Part shown: positions 1 to 8,141 of the stretch, one piece after another
Position numbering within the stretch: the first letter of the stretch is position 1
Layout of the letters: each line of letters starts with the position of its first letter
NCBI GenBank assembly: GCA_016285885.1
Contig: JAEERP010000004.1
Location: forward strand, 124,001-188,000
Reading direction: 5' to 3'
Length of the DNA stretch: 64,000 nucleotides
From: Paludibacteraceae bacterium
GTDB taxonomy: Bacteria; Bacteroidota; Bacteroidia; Bacteroidales; Paludibacteraceae
Program-made: the position numbers and the translations under genes
Notes under the pieces: generated by a model
Database searches by the model: none
What the model was told of the DNA's origin: nothing
What the model saw: only the letters and a program-made list of their open reading frames with translations

Positions 1-3000
1 CTGAAGTGGTGTTCATGTCCGAATAGACGAATGGATCCATCAACCAGAACTCGAGGTACTCCACGTTCGAGGTCTCGAAGTTGGTGTTGTCCAGTTTGCG
101 CATGATACCTGCCCATCTGTCCTCTGGGTTCGTCAAGTATCCGTCTGCGCCCATTCCTGACACGTCGAGGTTGTATTGACCTCTCTCTTTAGGGTAGTAG
201 TGCAGATGAAGGGTCTGCATTATCGTGGATTCTCCACTGATTGGATCCTTGTCTTGATAGATCTCCCGCTCGTCCACCTGACGCACATAGTGGTTGGACT
301 GTTGCTCTTTGTCTTTCCTGATGTGGTCTGGCGTGCTCGAACTTGTGCTGGTGAACAACTGATCGATGTAATACCATGCCAAGTGTGCCCTGTTGAGTCC
401 GTATCCTACGTTGGTGAAGTCTGTCGCACTTAATTGTTGACTCCAATAGCTGTCGTTCTCTCGGATGAAGTGTTTTTTCATGAGAGGACCACCTGTAATT
501 CGTGGCGTACTGGAGAGCACCCATGAGGTCGGGTTCTTGATGTTGATGGATGACTCCGTTCCCTCAAAGTCGTCTATGTAGGATGTTCCCGCATCTTCTT
601 GATCCACAGCCTTGTTGTGGCCTGGTATGAGTTGTGCGAATTCCCCTGACAGTGCTACCGAAGATGGTGCCTTCGCATCGATTAACGGTAGTTTGTCGAT
701 GGCTGAGGTCAGCCATTGCCAATCGGATTTGAAGGTTCCGTTTAATCCCCAGATAGTGTTGGAGATCGGTTCGTTACCCATGCTGATTTTTTGTGTCAAC
801 GGTTTCTCTGACAGGTGGAGTAGGGTTCCTCCCAAGGTGAACTTGTCGGAGAATTCGTATTCCATGTTGGTTCCTATGAGCGACTTTCTCTGCGTGTTGA
901 AGAAGGATTCGCTTTCCAGGGATACATTGATCGGGGAGTTGGACGAGAGTGCGATCTCGTCTAGAATCTTCACGATTCCCAAATTGTAGTCTACGGTGTA
1001 TCCTGTTCCCTCCACCAATGTACGTCCGCCGGCAGTGACCCTAACCGATCCTCTCGCCACGTTGGTGGCGCCGAGCCTGATTTCCGAGCCCGATGACGAA
1101 CTATATTTTCCTGCGATGAGGTATTTGTCCTTCTCCGTGTACTCCTTTGCCACAGTGAGGGTGGAATCGTATAGCTCAGGGTAGGTGAACTTGTCTACAC
1201 CTGCGATGTTGTTGTATCCGTCCTTGATCCCTTTGTCAAACGGACGTGTGGAGAGGAATATGATTCTTCCGGTGGTCGGATCGACCGTATATCCTCTGAT
1301 GAAGTCGAAGTAACCGTCTGGCATTGCGTTCAACCTCTTGTTGAGCCGATCCATGTTGAGGACACGCAACAGGTTCTTGTTGCCTAGTGGCGGGATGTAA
1401 TTCAAGTATTGTGTGGTTGAATCACTTTGGAAATAGTATTTGACCTCAACCTTGAAGTTCTCTTCTTGTATGTTGTAGGCGCCCAAAGAATAGATGTTCT
1501 TCATGGCCAAGTTCCATAGCCTTTTGTTCTGAGGCGCAGGTATGGAACCCTTTATCAATTTCACCACAAGGTTCTTGGTGGACGTGCTGGACGTGTCGGT
1601 CGTGCTGGTCGTCAGCTCTCCTACTTTGTACGTCTTTCCGCCTTGCGTGTACTCATATGCGACGGCGATGATATTGTCGGATGACACGCTGCTCTTCAAG
1701 GATATGTATCCTAATTCTGAGTTGATGGTATACTCTGACTCGCGCAATAGCTTCGCATTGTTGAGGATTTCGTATTCTTTCGCTGATTGGTATTCTTGCC
1801 CGTCGATCACGAGGTTGGACATCTCGTTGGAGGCGGTCTGAATGTCACGTATCGCCTTGTTGGCGTTGATGGTGCTGTATGTGTTGCCGTTGGCATTGCT
1901 TGGCCATGCCTCTGATTTTCCGTCGCCGTCGTATGTTTCGGCGAGGTCACGTACTGCGACGATGTTACGCATGGTTGTGTTGTTGGACGAGGAACTGGTG
2001 GAGTTCGTTGTCCATATTTCCACCTTGTTGATCACGATTCCCGACTGTGGGTTGGGCGCATTTTTCGCCCACTCATCATAGTGGTCGTAGAAGTAGGTGG
2101 AGAGGAAGAAGTGCCTGTTTTCTTCGTATTGGGAGGCTTTTATCTCGAAGTCTGTCGTCTGAGCCCCTTGTGTGGAGATGCTCTTCCGCTCCGATTCCTG
2201 TTGGGATATGATGGCCGATACCTTTAGTTTGCCGAATTGCAGGTCTGTCCTGAATCCGAAGAGATCTGTACTTCCCGTGATGAGGGAGGAGGAGAGCGGT
2301 AATTTCACGTTTCCTGCTTCCACCAATTGGAGGATATCGTCTTCATCTCCTTTGTATCCTAGGTTGATGAGCCTTTGATCCGCACTGAAGGTGGCTTCCG
2401 TGTTGTAGTTGAGGTTGAAGTTGATCTTGTCTCCCACATTACCAGTGGCGGATAATTGTATCTTACAGTCAAAGTCGAAAGAGACGTTTTTCCTGTTTCT
2501 CTCGGATATGGCTGGGTTCTTTCTTTTGGTGATGGAGAAACCGAAAGGAAGGTCGATGGACCCTTGCGTTTTAAGTTGCACACCGCCAGGTCCGAATATC
2601 TTCTCTCCAGTCTTTCCTAACCCTATCTGAATGTCGCCTGGCGTGAACTTGTTTCCTCCCTCCGTATTGGTTTTTGCCTTTTCCGCCCAATATTTGTTCA
2701 TGGACTCTTTCAGGGCGTGGTCTCTGTACTCGTCTTCGCTGAGCACAAATGGTGTCGCCACCTCCATCTCTCCCACTTTGGTGCGGTAGATGTAGAAACC
2801 ACTTTCCGGATCGTATTCCACGTCCGTGTTGATGTTGCTTGGGGTGACGAGGTCCATGGATGATTTCTGGGTGAGGTCGTCGTAGGTGACCATCTCCTGC
2901 TTCTTGAGCGGATAGCGCAGACCTGTCGTGTCCTCCTGCTCGCTGGCGAGTGTAGGCTTTCTGTCGGATAGTCTTGGAATGGATAAGTTATCTTCCCTCT

Positions 3001-3076
3001 GCGCGAATGCCGAAAAGGCGAGGATTCCGCAAAGTGACCCGGCTATGAATATATTATGTCTATTAAATTTCTTCAA
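1..3076 (-). CDS. sprA: T9SS outer-membrane translocon protein SprA (Sov), N-terminal part
   Basis: SprA forms the very large outer-membrane barrel through which type IX secretion cargo leaves the cell. The reading frame stays open from the start to the left window edge, about 1025 residues; family members are usually well over 2000, so this is cut by the window, not broken. A signal peptide (GSLCGILAFSAFAQ) is followed by SprA-typical stretches such as GDIQIGLGKTGEKIFGPGG and, near the edge, EYLEFWLMDPF. No ATG precedes the signal peptide in frame. I chose the TTG at 3076, giving MKKFNRHN; another in-frame TTG at 3109 overlaps the ruvA stop. It lies 29 bases after ruvA on the same strand, so the two are probably co-transcribed. 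Identity is seen from the sequence; the start is inferred. Confidence 0.93.
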   Translation of the reverse strand, partial: MKKFNRHNIFIAGSLCGILAFSAFAQREDNLSIPRLSDRKPTLASEQEDTTGLRYPLKKQEMVTYDDLTQKSSMDLVTPSNINTDVEYDPESGFYIYRTKVGEMEVATPFVLSEDEYRDHALKESMNKYWAEKAKTNTEGGNKFTPGDIQIGLGKTGEKIFGPGGVQLKTQGSIDLPFGFSITKRKNPAISERNRKNVSFDFDCKIQLSATGNVGDKINFNLNYNTEATFSADQRLINLGYKGDEDDILQLVEAGNVKLPLSSSLITGSTDLFGFRTDLQFGKLKVSAIISQQESERKSISTQGAQTTDFEIKASQYEENRHFFLSTYFYDHYDEWAKNAPNPQSGIVINKVEIWTTNSTSSSSNNTTMRNIVAVRDLAETYDGDGKSEAWPSNANGNTYSTINANKAIRDIQTASNEMSNLVIDGQEYQSAKEYEILNNAKLLRESEYTINSELGYISLKSSVSSDNIIAVAYEYTQGGKTYKVGELTTSTTDTSSTSTKNLVVKLIKGSIPAPQNKRLWNLAMKNIYSLGAYNIQEENFKVEVKYYFQSDSTTQYLNYIPPLGNKNLLRVLNMDRLNKRLNAMPDGYFDFIRGYTVDPTTGRIIFLSTRPFDKGIKDGYNNIAGVDKFTYPELYDSTLTVAKEYTEKDKYLIAGKYSSSSGSEIRLGATNVARGSVRVTAGGRTLVEGTGYTVDYNLGIVKILDEIALSSNSPINVSLESESFFNTQRKSLIGTNMEYEFSDKFTLGGTLLHLSEKPLTQKISMGNEPISNTIWGLNGTFKSDWQWLTSAIDKLPLIDAKAPSSVALSGEFAQLIPGHNKAVDQEDAGTSYIDDFEGTESSINIKNPTSWVLSSTPRITGGPLMKKHFIRENDSYWSQQLSATDFTNVGYGLNRAHLAWYYIDQLFTSTSSSTPDHIRKDKEQQSNHYVRQVDEREIYQDKDPISGESTIMQTLHLHYYPKERGQYNLDVSGMGADGYLTNPEDRWAGIMRKLDNTNFETSNVEYLEFWLMDPFVYSDMNTTS

Positions 3077-3105
3077 TGTCTTTCTTTTCTGTATAGGAAA
3101 CGAAA

Positions 3106-3684
3106 TCAAAGTTGTTTTAGTGCGTCCTTTATGATTTTTTCTAGTGAAATTGATGGGTCGCCTGCGATGATTTTGTCGACTACCTTTGCGGATGCACTTC
3201 TGTTGAATCCAAGCAGAACCAAAGCGGTGAGCGCTTCCTCTCTGTTGTTGTTGGTTTGTATCTGTGCACCCAACGGAGATGTCTCTTTCCCTACTTTGTC
3301 TTTAAGGTCAACAATGATTCTCTGTGCGGTTTTCAGCCCGATGCCTTTGACCGCTTTGAGTTGGTTGACGTTCTCTCCGCTGATGATGGCCTCCAATTCG
3401 GGTACCGAGAAGGAGGATAGGATCATCCTGGCGGTGTTGGCGCCAACGCCTGATACGGATATGAGCAGGAGAAAGAGGTCACGCTCCGCCTTTTCGGCGA
3501 AACCGTAGAGCGTGAAGGCGTCTTCGCGGATGGCCTCGTGGATGTAGAGCTTGACCTCTGCCTTGCCTTCCAGTGCAGCATAGGTGTTCAGCGAGATGTT
3601 CACCGCGTACCCGACCTGGTTGGCCTCTATGATGGCCATGGCGGGACTCAGTTCCTCGATTCTGCCTTTGATATATTCGTACAT
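3106..3684 (-). CDS. ruvA: Holliday junction DNA helicase subunit RuvA
   Basis: RuvA binds four-way DNA junctions and loads the RuvB motor during recombinational repair. The 192-residue length is normal for the family. Residues 1-65 form the OB-fold domain (MYEYIKGRIEELSPA). Tandem helix-hairpin-helix motifs follow (LISVSGVGANTARMIL and LKAVKGIGLKTAQRII), and the C-terminal RuvB-contacting helix bundle ends the protein. It is first in a probable two-gene unit with sprA. A possible promoter lies just upstream. ruvB and ruvC are not in the window, so the complex is encoded at separate sites. Confidence 0.97.
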   Translation of the reverse strand: MYEYIKGRIEELSPAMAIIEANQVGYAVNISLNTYAALEGKAEVKLYIHEAIREDAFTLYGFAEKAERDLFLLLISVSGVGANTARMILSSFSVPELEAIISGENVNQLKAVKGIGLKTAQRIIVDLKDKVGKETSPLGAQIQTNNNREEALTALVLLGFNRSASAKVVDKIIAGDPSISLEKIIKDALKQL

Positions 3685-3711
3685 TCTATCTCTAAGTTAT
3701 ATTTTAGTTTG

Positions 3712-3743
3712 CAAAATTAATGAAATAATTCTAAAAAAAGCAA
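3712..3743 (-). promoter_or_regulatory. Possible promoter of ruvA-sprA
   Basis: On the minus strand TAATTTTG (3719-3712) matches the Bacteroidota -7 element TAnnTTTG. A TTG lies at 3743-3741. The 21-base spacing is slightly longer than the usual 19 or so. The RNA would start a few tens of bases before the ruvA ATG. Confidence 0.4.
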
Positions 3744-3930
3744 TTTGGGCGTGCGGAAGTTTCATTTAGACGGTTGTCGGATGGGAAACTATAACCCAAA
3801 AATTGAGAGGTGAAAATTAAAATTGGGGGGATTTGGGAATTCTGTGCTTGTGGTAGTAAGGATAGTAGTCGCAGAAATTTTATTTGTAATGTTTGGACGG
3901 GGTGCTCACTTTCCGCACCTGCTGAAACAG

Positions 3931-4016
3931 TAAATTGTAAATAGCTAAATGGTAAATTTCATTCGGACGAGCCAGTATGCGATCGCGCTATGCCCGCAAA
4001 ATAGTAAATCGTAAAT
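3931..4016 (+). repeat. Three direct copies of TAAATNGTAAAT
   Basis: The 12-mers TAAATTGTAAAT (3931), TAAATGGTAAAT (3946) and TAAATCGTAAAT (4005) differ only at the sixth base. The first two are 15 bases apart and the third is 59 further on. They sit in noncoding DNA between ruvA and a lipoprotein gene. They could be protein-binding sites or low-complexity spacer sequence. Confidence 0.65.
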
Positions 4017-4036
4017 GTCATAGGTGTTGCATTGCA

Positions 4037-4065
4037 TAAAAAAAGCGGACCGAAGCCCGCTTTTT
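4037..4065 (-). terminator. Rho-independent terminator of the lipoprotein gene
   Basis: On the minus strand the hairpin AAAAGCGG/CCGCTTTT, with loop GCTTCGGT, is followed by a T run. It lies about 25 bases past the stop of the gene at 4091-4576. Confidence 0.85.
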
Positions 4066-4090
4066 GATTCGCTTAATTCAGCTGTGATTA

Positions 4091-4576
4091 TTATTTCTCA
4101 CCGAACAAAGTCTCTGTAGCACCTGCTGCTTTAACGCCCTTGTTAACAGTTGCAGAAGTGATAGTGTAAAGAGAAGACTCAGAAGACAAGCAGAATACAA
4201 CCTTACCAGCGTTTTCTACAGCCTCGCTTTGCTTTACGTTCTTGAACTCAGATCCAGTCCACATCAAGTAAGATGTGTGCTCGCTGTCATCACCCAACTC
4301 GTAAGTCTCACCCTTTGCATCGTCTTTCTTAGTAGTGATCTCGATCTTAACAACCTTAGAACCTGCAGTTCCTGTTGCGTCAACTACTTTGAAATAACCA
4401 CTCTTACCAATTTCCTTGTTAGAGAATGAGTATTGCTTGCCTTTTTGAACGTTGATTGAAGGCAAAGCTTGCTCGTTTGCGTTATCCTCTGCATCGTCCT
4501 CATCGCTACAAGAAGCGAAAGTGAAAGCAGCTGTCAAAGCTGCGAAAATCACTGCCAAATTAAAAAGTTTTTTCAT
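4091..4576 (-). CDS. Surface-type lipoprotein of unknown function
   Basis: This 161-residue protein begins with a lipoprotein signal peptide, with hydrophobic residues 5-21 and the lipidated cysteine at position 23 (TFASC). The acidic run after the cysteine (SDEDDAED) resembles the lipoprotein export signal that sends Bacteroidota lipoproteins to the outer face of the outer membrane. The rest is small, polar and rich in Lys, Glu, Ser and Thr, and looks like a compact beta domain. I do not recognise the family. It has its own promoter and terminator, so it is a single-gene unit. The abundant-protein layout (strong promoter, strong terminator) suggests high expression, but that is inference. 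Confidence 0.85.
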   Translation of the reverse strand: MKKLFNLAVIFAALTAAFTFASCSDEDDAEDNANEQALPSINVQKGKQYSFSNKEIGKSGYFKVVDATGTAGSKVVKIEITTKKDDAKGETYELGDDSEHTSYLMWTGSEFKNVKQSEAVENAGKVVFCLSSESSLYTITSATVNKGVKAAGATETLFGEK

Positions 4577-4657
4577 TTTGATAAAATTATTTAAAAGTTA
4601 AACAATAAAAATTCGATCATATAGCACGAAAACCTACCTCCGTAGATTTTTACAATG

Positions 4658-4685
4658 CAAATATAATAAAAAAATGGAATTACAA
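4658..4685 (-). promoter_or_regulatory. Promoter of the lipoprotein gene
   Basis: On the minus strand TTG (4685-4683) is followed after 17 bases by TATATTTG (4665-4658), a close match to the Bacteroidota TTTG/TAnnTTTG promoter. The RNA would begin near 4652, leaving a leader of about 75 bases. Confidence 0.65.
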
Positions 4686-4798
4686 TTTTTTATTCTCTAT
4701 TTTTTTCGAAATCGTTTATTTTTTTTATGGATGGGCAATCCATTAAATAATGTTGGGACACCACTGAAGTGATATCCCAACCCGTTATTTGTAGAATC

Positions 4799-5530
4799 TT
4801 ATTCCTCGTCGTCTTCCTTCACATTGGTGAATACGTTGGAGATGTCGTCGTCCTCGTCTAATTTGTCGAGCAACTTGTTGAGGGTCTCTCGTTGCTCAGG
4901 AGTGATTTCCTTCGTGTCGTTTGGTGCGTAGATGAATTCCACGTCCTTGATTTCGAATCCGTTCTCTTCCAAATAGGCTTGGATCTTGGAGTTGTTCTCG
5001 AATGCGCCTTCGATGATGAGCTCACCTGTCTCTTCGTCTTTGAAAACCTCCTCTACACCGAAGTCGATCAATTCAAGTTCCAGCTCTTCGAGGTCCGCTC
5101 CCTCTTTCTCTGCCACCTTGAACACGCATTTGTGCTCGAAAAGGAATGCAAGGCTTCCTGAAGTACCGAGGCTACCTCCGTGTTTGTTGAAGTATGAACG
5201 CACGTTCGAAACGGTACGTGTGTTGTTGTCAGTCGCGGCTACAGCCAAGACGGCTACTCCGCCAGGTCCGTATCCTTCGTAGATGATTTCCTTGAAGTCA
5301 GCCGCGTCTTTGTCTGTCGCCTTCTTGATGGCGCGGTCTACACTATCCTTAGGCATGCACTCCGCCTTCGCCTTTTGCAGGAGCATACGTAGACGGGAGT
5401 TGACCGCTGGATCCGGACCACTGGCTTTGACACTGATGGTTATTTCCTTGGAGATGCGAGTGAATGTCTTAGAAAGACGAGCATTTCTCGCAAAAATTCT
5501 TGCTTTACGGTATTCAAAAGCTCTTCCCAT
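4799..5530 (-). CDS. YebC/PmpR-family protein (TACO1-like)
   Basis: The protein belongs to the YebC family. Its members were first called transcriptional regulators and are now also linked to helping ribosomes through difficult sequences, as for mitochondrial TACO1. The 243-residue length fits. The N-terminal block (RKARIFARNARLSKTFTRI) is the Bacteroidota form of the usual HSKWANIKHRK region. The core motifs YEGYGPGGVAVL (about residues 84-95) and SNVRSYFNKHGGSLGTSGS are clear. An acidic tail (DEDDDISNVFTNVKEDDEE) ends the protein. It is cytoplasmic. It lies 150 bases from the lolD stop, so it may be transcribed on its own or with the operon upstream. Confidence 0.95.
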   Translation of the reverse strand: MGRAFEYRKARIFARNARLSKTFTRISKEITISVKASGPDPAVNSRLRMLLQKAKAECMPKDSVDRAIKKATDKDAADFKEIIYEGYGPGGVAVLAVAATDNNTRTVSNVRSYFNKHGGSLGTSGSLAFLFEHKCVFKVAEKEGADLEELELELIDFGVEEVFKDEETGELIIEGAFENNSKIQAYLEENGFEIKDVEFIYAPNDTKEITPEQRETLNKLLDKLDEDDDISNVFTNVKEDDEE

Positions 5531-5680
5531 TTTGTTATTATTTGTTATTGTATATTTTTATATTCTCGTCTTTGATGATCTAATATCACGCGAAGGTATT
5601 ATTTTTTGTTGAGTCTGCCAACCCCACAAACTTAATTCATAATCCTTAATTCAAAATTGACTTCGTCTAACTATCGTTTC

Positions 5681-6337
5681 TTAATTCGCAATGATTCTTC
5701 CGTCCTGCATGTTGATGATCCGTCCCGATCCGGAGGCCATCTCCATGTCGTGTGTGACCACGACGAGCGTTTGCCCCATCTCCTGTTGGAGTTGGCAGAA
5801 GAGCCGGTGGATGTCCTCTTTGTTTTTAGAGTCGAGGCTGCCGGTTGGTTCGTCTGCCAGTAGTACGTCTGGTTTGTTGATGAGAGCGCGCGCCACGGCG
5901 ACTCTTTGCTTCTCGCCTCCCGAGAGTTCACTGGGCTTGTGGTCGGCTCGTTCGCTCAGATTCATAAAGGATAGTAGCTCCTTCGCTTCTCGCTCGACTT
6001 CGGATTTCTCTCTCTTCGCTATCAGGGCGGGGATCATGATGTTCTCTAAGGCTGTGAATTCCGGCAGGAGTTGGTGGAATTGGAAGACGAACCCGATGTG
6101 TTGGTTGCGGAAGGTCGCCAATTCGTCGTCCGATAGCTCGAAAACGTTCGTCCCATTGATGGATACAACGCCCATGTCAGGCTTGTCCAATGTGCCAAGT
6201 ATTTGTAGGAGCGTGGTTTTGCCCGCTCCGCTTGCTCCGATGATGGAGACATATTCACCTCTTTCGATGGAGAGGCTTACGTCGCGTAGTGCGGTGAATT
6301 GCCCGAATTTCTTTGTGATGTTATTGGCGGTTATCAT
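5681..6337 (-). CDS. lolD: LolD-type ABC transporter ATP-binding protein
   Basis: This 218-residue ATPase belongs to the MacB/LolD branch. LolD drives release of lipoproteins from the inner membrane through a LolC/E-type permease. Visible motifs are Walker [10 protein letters not shown] (34-42), a Q-loop in [17 protein letters not shown], signature LSGGEKQR (138-145), Walker B and D-loop [11 protein letters not shown], and H-loop THD. It overlaps the 3' end of cdaA by 17 bases on the same strand, so it is translationally coupled to it. No permease is adjacent. The LolC/E-like permease at 19618 is a plausible partner, by inference only; a MacB-like or FtsE-like role cannot be excluded. Confidence 0.88.
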   Translation of the reverse strand: MITANNITKKFGQFTALRDVSLSIERGEYVSIIGASGAGKTTLLQILGTLDKPDMGVVSINGTNVFELSDDELATFRNQHIGFVFQFHQLLPEFTALENIMIPALIAKREKSEVEREAKELLSFMNLSERADHKPSELSGGEKQRVAVARALINKPDVLLADEPTGSLDSKNKEDIHRLFCQLQQEMGQTLVVVTHDMEMASGSGRIINMQDGRIIAN

Positions 6338-7103
6338 AATTCTCTTCCAGCTTATTGGTCAGAAGCGCTTCCAACTCTTCTGAAGTTATGTTGATTTTCA
6401 GGGCGCCGTCCTGCGCATAGGATATTCTTCCCGTCTCTTCTGATATGATGATGACCAACGCATCGGTCTTCTCGGAGAGTCCCACGGCGGCCCTGTGGCG
6501 CAGTCCGACCTCCTTGGGTAGGTCGAAATTGTGGGAGACTGGCAGGATGCATCCTGCGGCTGTTATTTTGTTTTTGGATATGATCATAGCTCCGTCGTGG
6601 AGCGGTGAGTTTTTGAAGAAGATGTTTTCGATGAGGCGGGCGTTGATTTCCGCATTGATGAAGTCTCCCGTCACCTCGATGCTTTTGAGGTCTTTTGTCT
6701 TCTCGAAGACGATCAGCGCACCCACTCGTCTTTTCGCCATGTTCTTGCAGGCGATGATGATTTGCATCACTTCGGAGTCGACCAGTTGGGACGGGTTGGC
6801 GGAGAACAATTTGTTGATGAACGACGACACTTTGTCGCGCCCCGTGCCGATTCTTGAAAGCGTTTGCCGGATCTCGTCCTGGAAGAGCACGATGAGAGCG
6901 ATGGCTCCCACGTTGACGATCTGGTTCATGATGCCTCCCAATAATTGCATCTGGAAGACAAAGTTCACGACCAGCCATGCCACGACGAAGAACAATATGC
7001 CGATGAAGACACGGATAGCCACTGTCCCCCGCAATACCTTATACGTTTTGTAGAGTATACAGGTGACAAGAATGATGTCTATGTAGTCAATCAGTCTGAT
7101 CAT
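6321..7103 (-). CDS. cdaA: Diadenylate cyclase CdaA (c-di-AMP synthase)
   Basis: CdaA condenses two ATP into cyclic di-AMP, a second messenger for osmotic and cell-wall control. The 260-residue protein has three N-terminal membrane helices (about residues 8-18, 30-50 and 58-74) and a DAC domain. The catalytic motifs are DGA (170-172, in [10 protein letters not shown]) and RHR (202-204, in [11 protein letters not shown]). It sits between folP (9 bases upstream) and lolD (overlapping), a folP-cdaA order seen in other Bacteroidota. CdaR and GlmM, its partners in Firmicutes, are not in the window. A potassium transporter, TrkH, is encoded at 20.9 kb; K+ uptake is a common c-di-AMP target, but a link here is only inference. 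Confidence 0.95.
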   Translation of the reverse strand: MIRLIDYIDIILVTCILYKTYKVLRGTVAIRVFIGILFFVVAWLVVNFVFQMQLLGGIMNQIVNVGAIALIVLFQDEIRQTLSRIGTGRDKVSSFINKLFSANPSQLVDSEVMQIIIACKNMAKRRVGALIVFEKTKDLKSIEVTGDFINAEINARLIENIFFKNSPLHDGAMIISKNKITAAGCILPVSHNFDLPKEVGLRHRAAVGLSEKTDALVIIISEETGRISYAQDGALKINITSEELEALLTNKLEENYDNRQ

Positions 7104-7112
7104 TTTCTAGCT

Positions 7113-7910
7113 TTATACCTTAATATTATAACGGTCAAAAAGGTCGATGCATTGTTTTGCCTCTTTCACATCATGCACTCGTAGAATGTCAGCCCCTTGG
7201 GACAGAGCCATCGTGTTTAGGACGGTGGTCCCGTTTAATGCGTCTTCTGGCGTGATGTCCAATGTCTGCCATATCATCCGTTTCCTCGATATCCCCACCA
7301 GTATGGGACGATTCAAGGCTTTCAACTCATGCGTGAGGGCAAGCAGTTCGAAATTCTGGTCCATCGTTTTCCCGAAGCCGAAGCCGGGGTCGATGATGAT
7401 GTCTCGGACTCCCTTCTCCTGCAAAGACTGTATTCCTTCTGCAAAGAAAGTGAAAATTTTTCTGATTAGTTCGTTCGGGGAGGAGGAATCTACTTCGGTG
7501 GCGTGCATATATACATAGGTGCATCCTAATTCCGCCACGGTCTCCGCCATTTTGGGGTCACATCCATATACGTCGTTGATGATCTGCACATTATATTCCT
7601 TCCCCGCCATTCGGGCTACACTGGCCCTGAAAGTGTCGACTGAGAGGCAAATGTCCGGGTGGGTTTCCCGAATAACCTTCAAGGCGAATTCCATTCTCGC
7701 CATTTCCTCTTCTTCGCTGACAGGGGCGCTTCCGGGACGGGTGGAACATGCCCCGAGGTCGAAAATGGAAGCTCCTTCGGATAGGAACTGATTAACTTTT
7801 GACAATATAGCCTCTTTCGTTTCACATCTGCTATCTGCGTAGAAAGAATCCGAGGTTATATTTATTATCCCCATCACTTGGGGTTCCTTTTGTTTGTAAA
7901 TGCTTGTCAT
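7113..7910 (-). CDS. folP: Dihydropteroate synthase
   Basis: FolP joins 6-hydroxymethyl-dihydropterin diphosphate to p-aminobenzoate in folate synthesis and is the sulfonamide target. The 265-residue length is normal. Family motifs are MGIINITSDSFYADSR near the N terminus, DLGACSTRPGS, LSVDTF, IINDVYG, and DPGFGFGKTMDQNFELL for substrate binding. The conserved SRKRMI region lies near the C terminus. It is the first gene of the folP-cdaA-lolD unit and is divergent from gldJ across a 231-base spacer. Confidence 0.96.
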   Translation of the reverse strand: MTSIYKQKEPQVMGIINITSDSFYADSRCETKEAILSKVNQFLSEGASIFDLGACSTRPGSAPVSEEEEMARMEFALKVIRETHPDICLSVDTFRASVARMAGKEYNVQIINDVYGCDPKMAETVAELGCTYVYMHATEVDSSSPNELIRKIFTFFAEGIQSLQEKGVRDIIIDPGFGFGKTMDQNFELLALTHELKALNRPILVGISRKRMIWQTLDITPEDALNGTTVLNTMALSQGADILRVHDVKEAKQCIDLFDRYNIKV

Positions 7911-7990
7911 ACAATCGTATAGATAATAAATAATTCGCTAAAAATCAGACCTAGTATTAAAAAATGCAAAAAAATATTCGCAAAAACTTT

Positions 7991-8019
7991 TTTGCAAAAA
8001 TAGAAAATATATATCTTTG
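7991..8019 (+). promoter_or_regulatory. Promoter of gldJ
   Basis: TTTG (7991-7994) and TATCTTTG (8012-8019) are separated by 17 bases, an almost ideal Bacteroidota promoter. The transcript would carry a leader of about 115 bases before the gldJ ATG. Confidence 0.7.
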
Positions 8020-8141
8020 TCCACTACTTCGGTCGCGAAATTGATTGTGATGTTGAATTTTGAGGTTGAGTGGGGCAATAAAACTGCAATAGAAGAGTTA
8101 TATAAATTAAATGAAACATTATCTTATTTTATTATAGTGCT

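Larger units (their letters stand above)
3685..4090. other. Intergenic region with three TAAATNGTAAAT copies
   Basis: No credible gene is seen in these 406 bases. The right end holds the terminator of the minus-strand lipoprotein gene and the left end a possible ruvA promoter. Between them lie three direct copies of TAAATNGTAAAT, at 3931-3942, 3946-3957 and 4005-4016. Their role is unknown. Confidence 0.6.

Noticed and set aside
5631-5655. Repeated CTTAATTCA in the spacer after lolD
   Set aside because: Two short AT-rich copies 14 bases apart are within what low-complexity Bacteroidota spacers show.
5691-6383. 230-codon plus-strand ORF
   Set aside because: It lies opposite the lolD gene with all ATPase motifs intact and gives a Ser/Arg-rich product.
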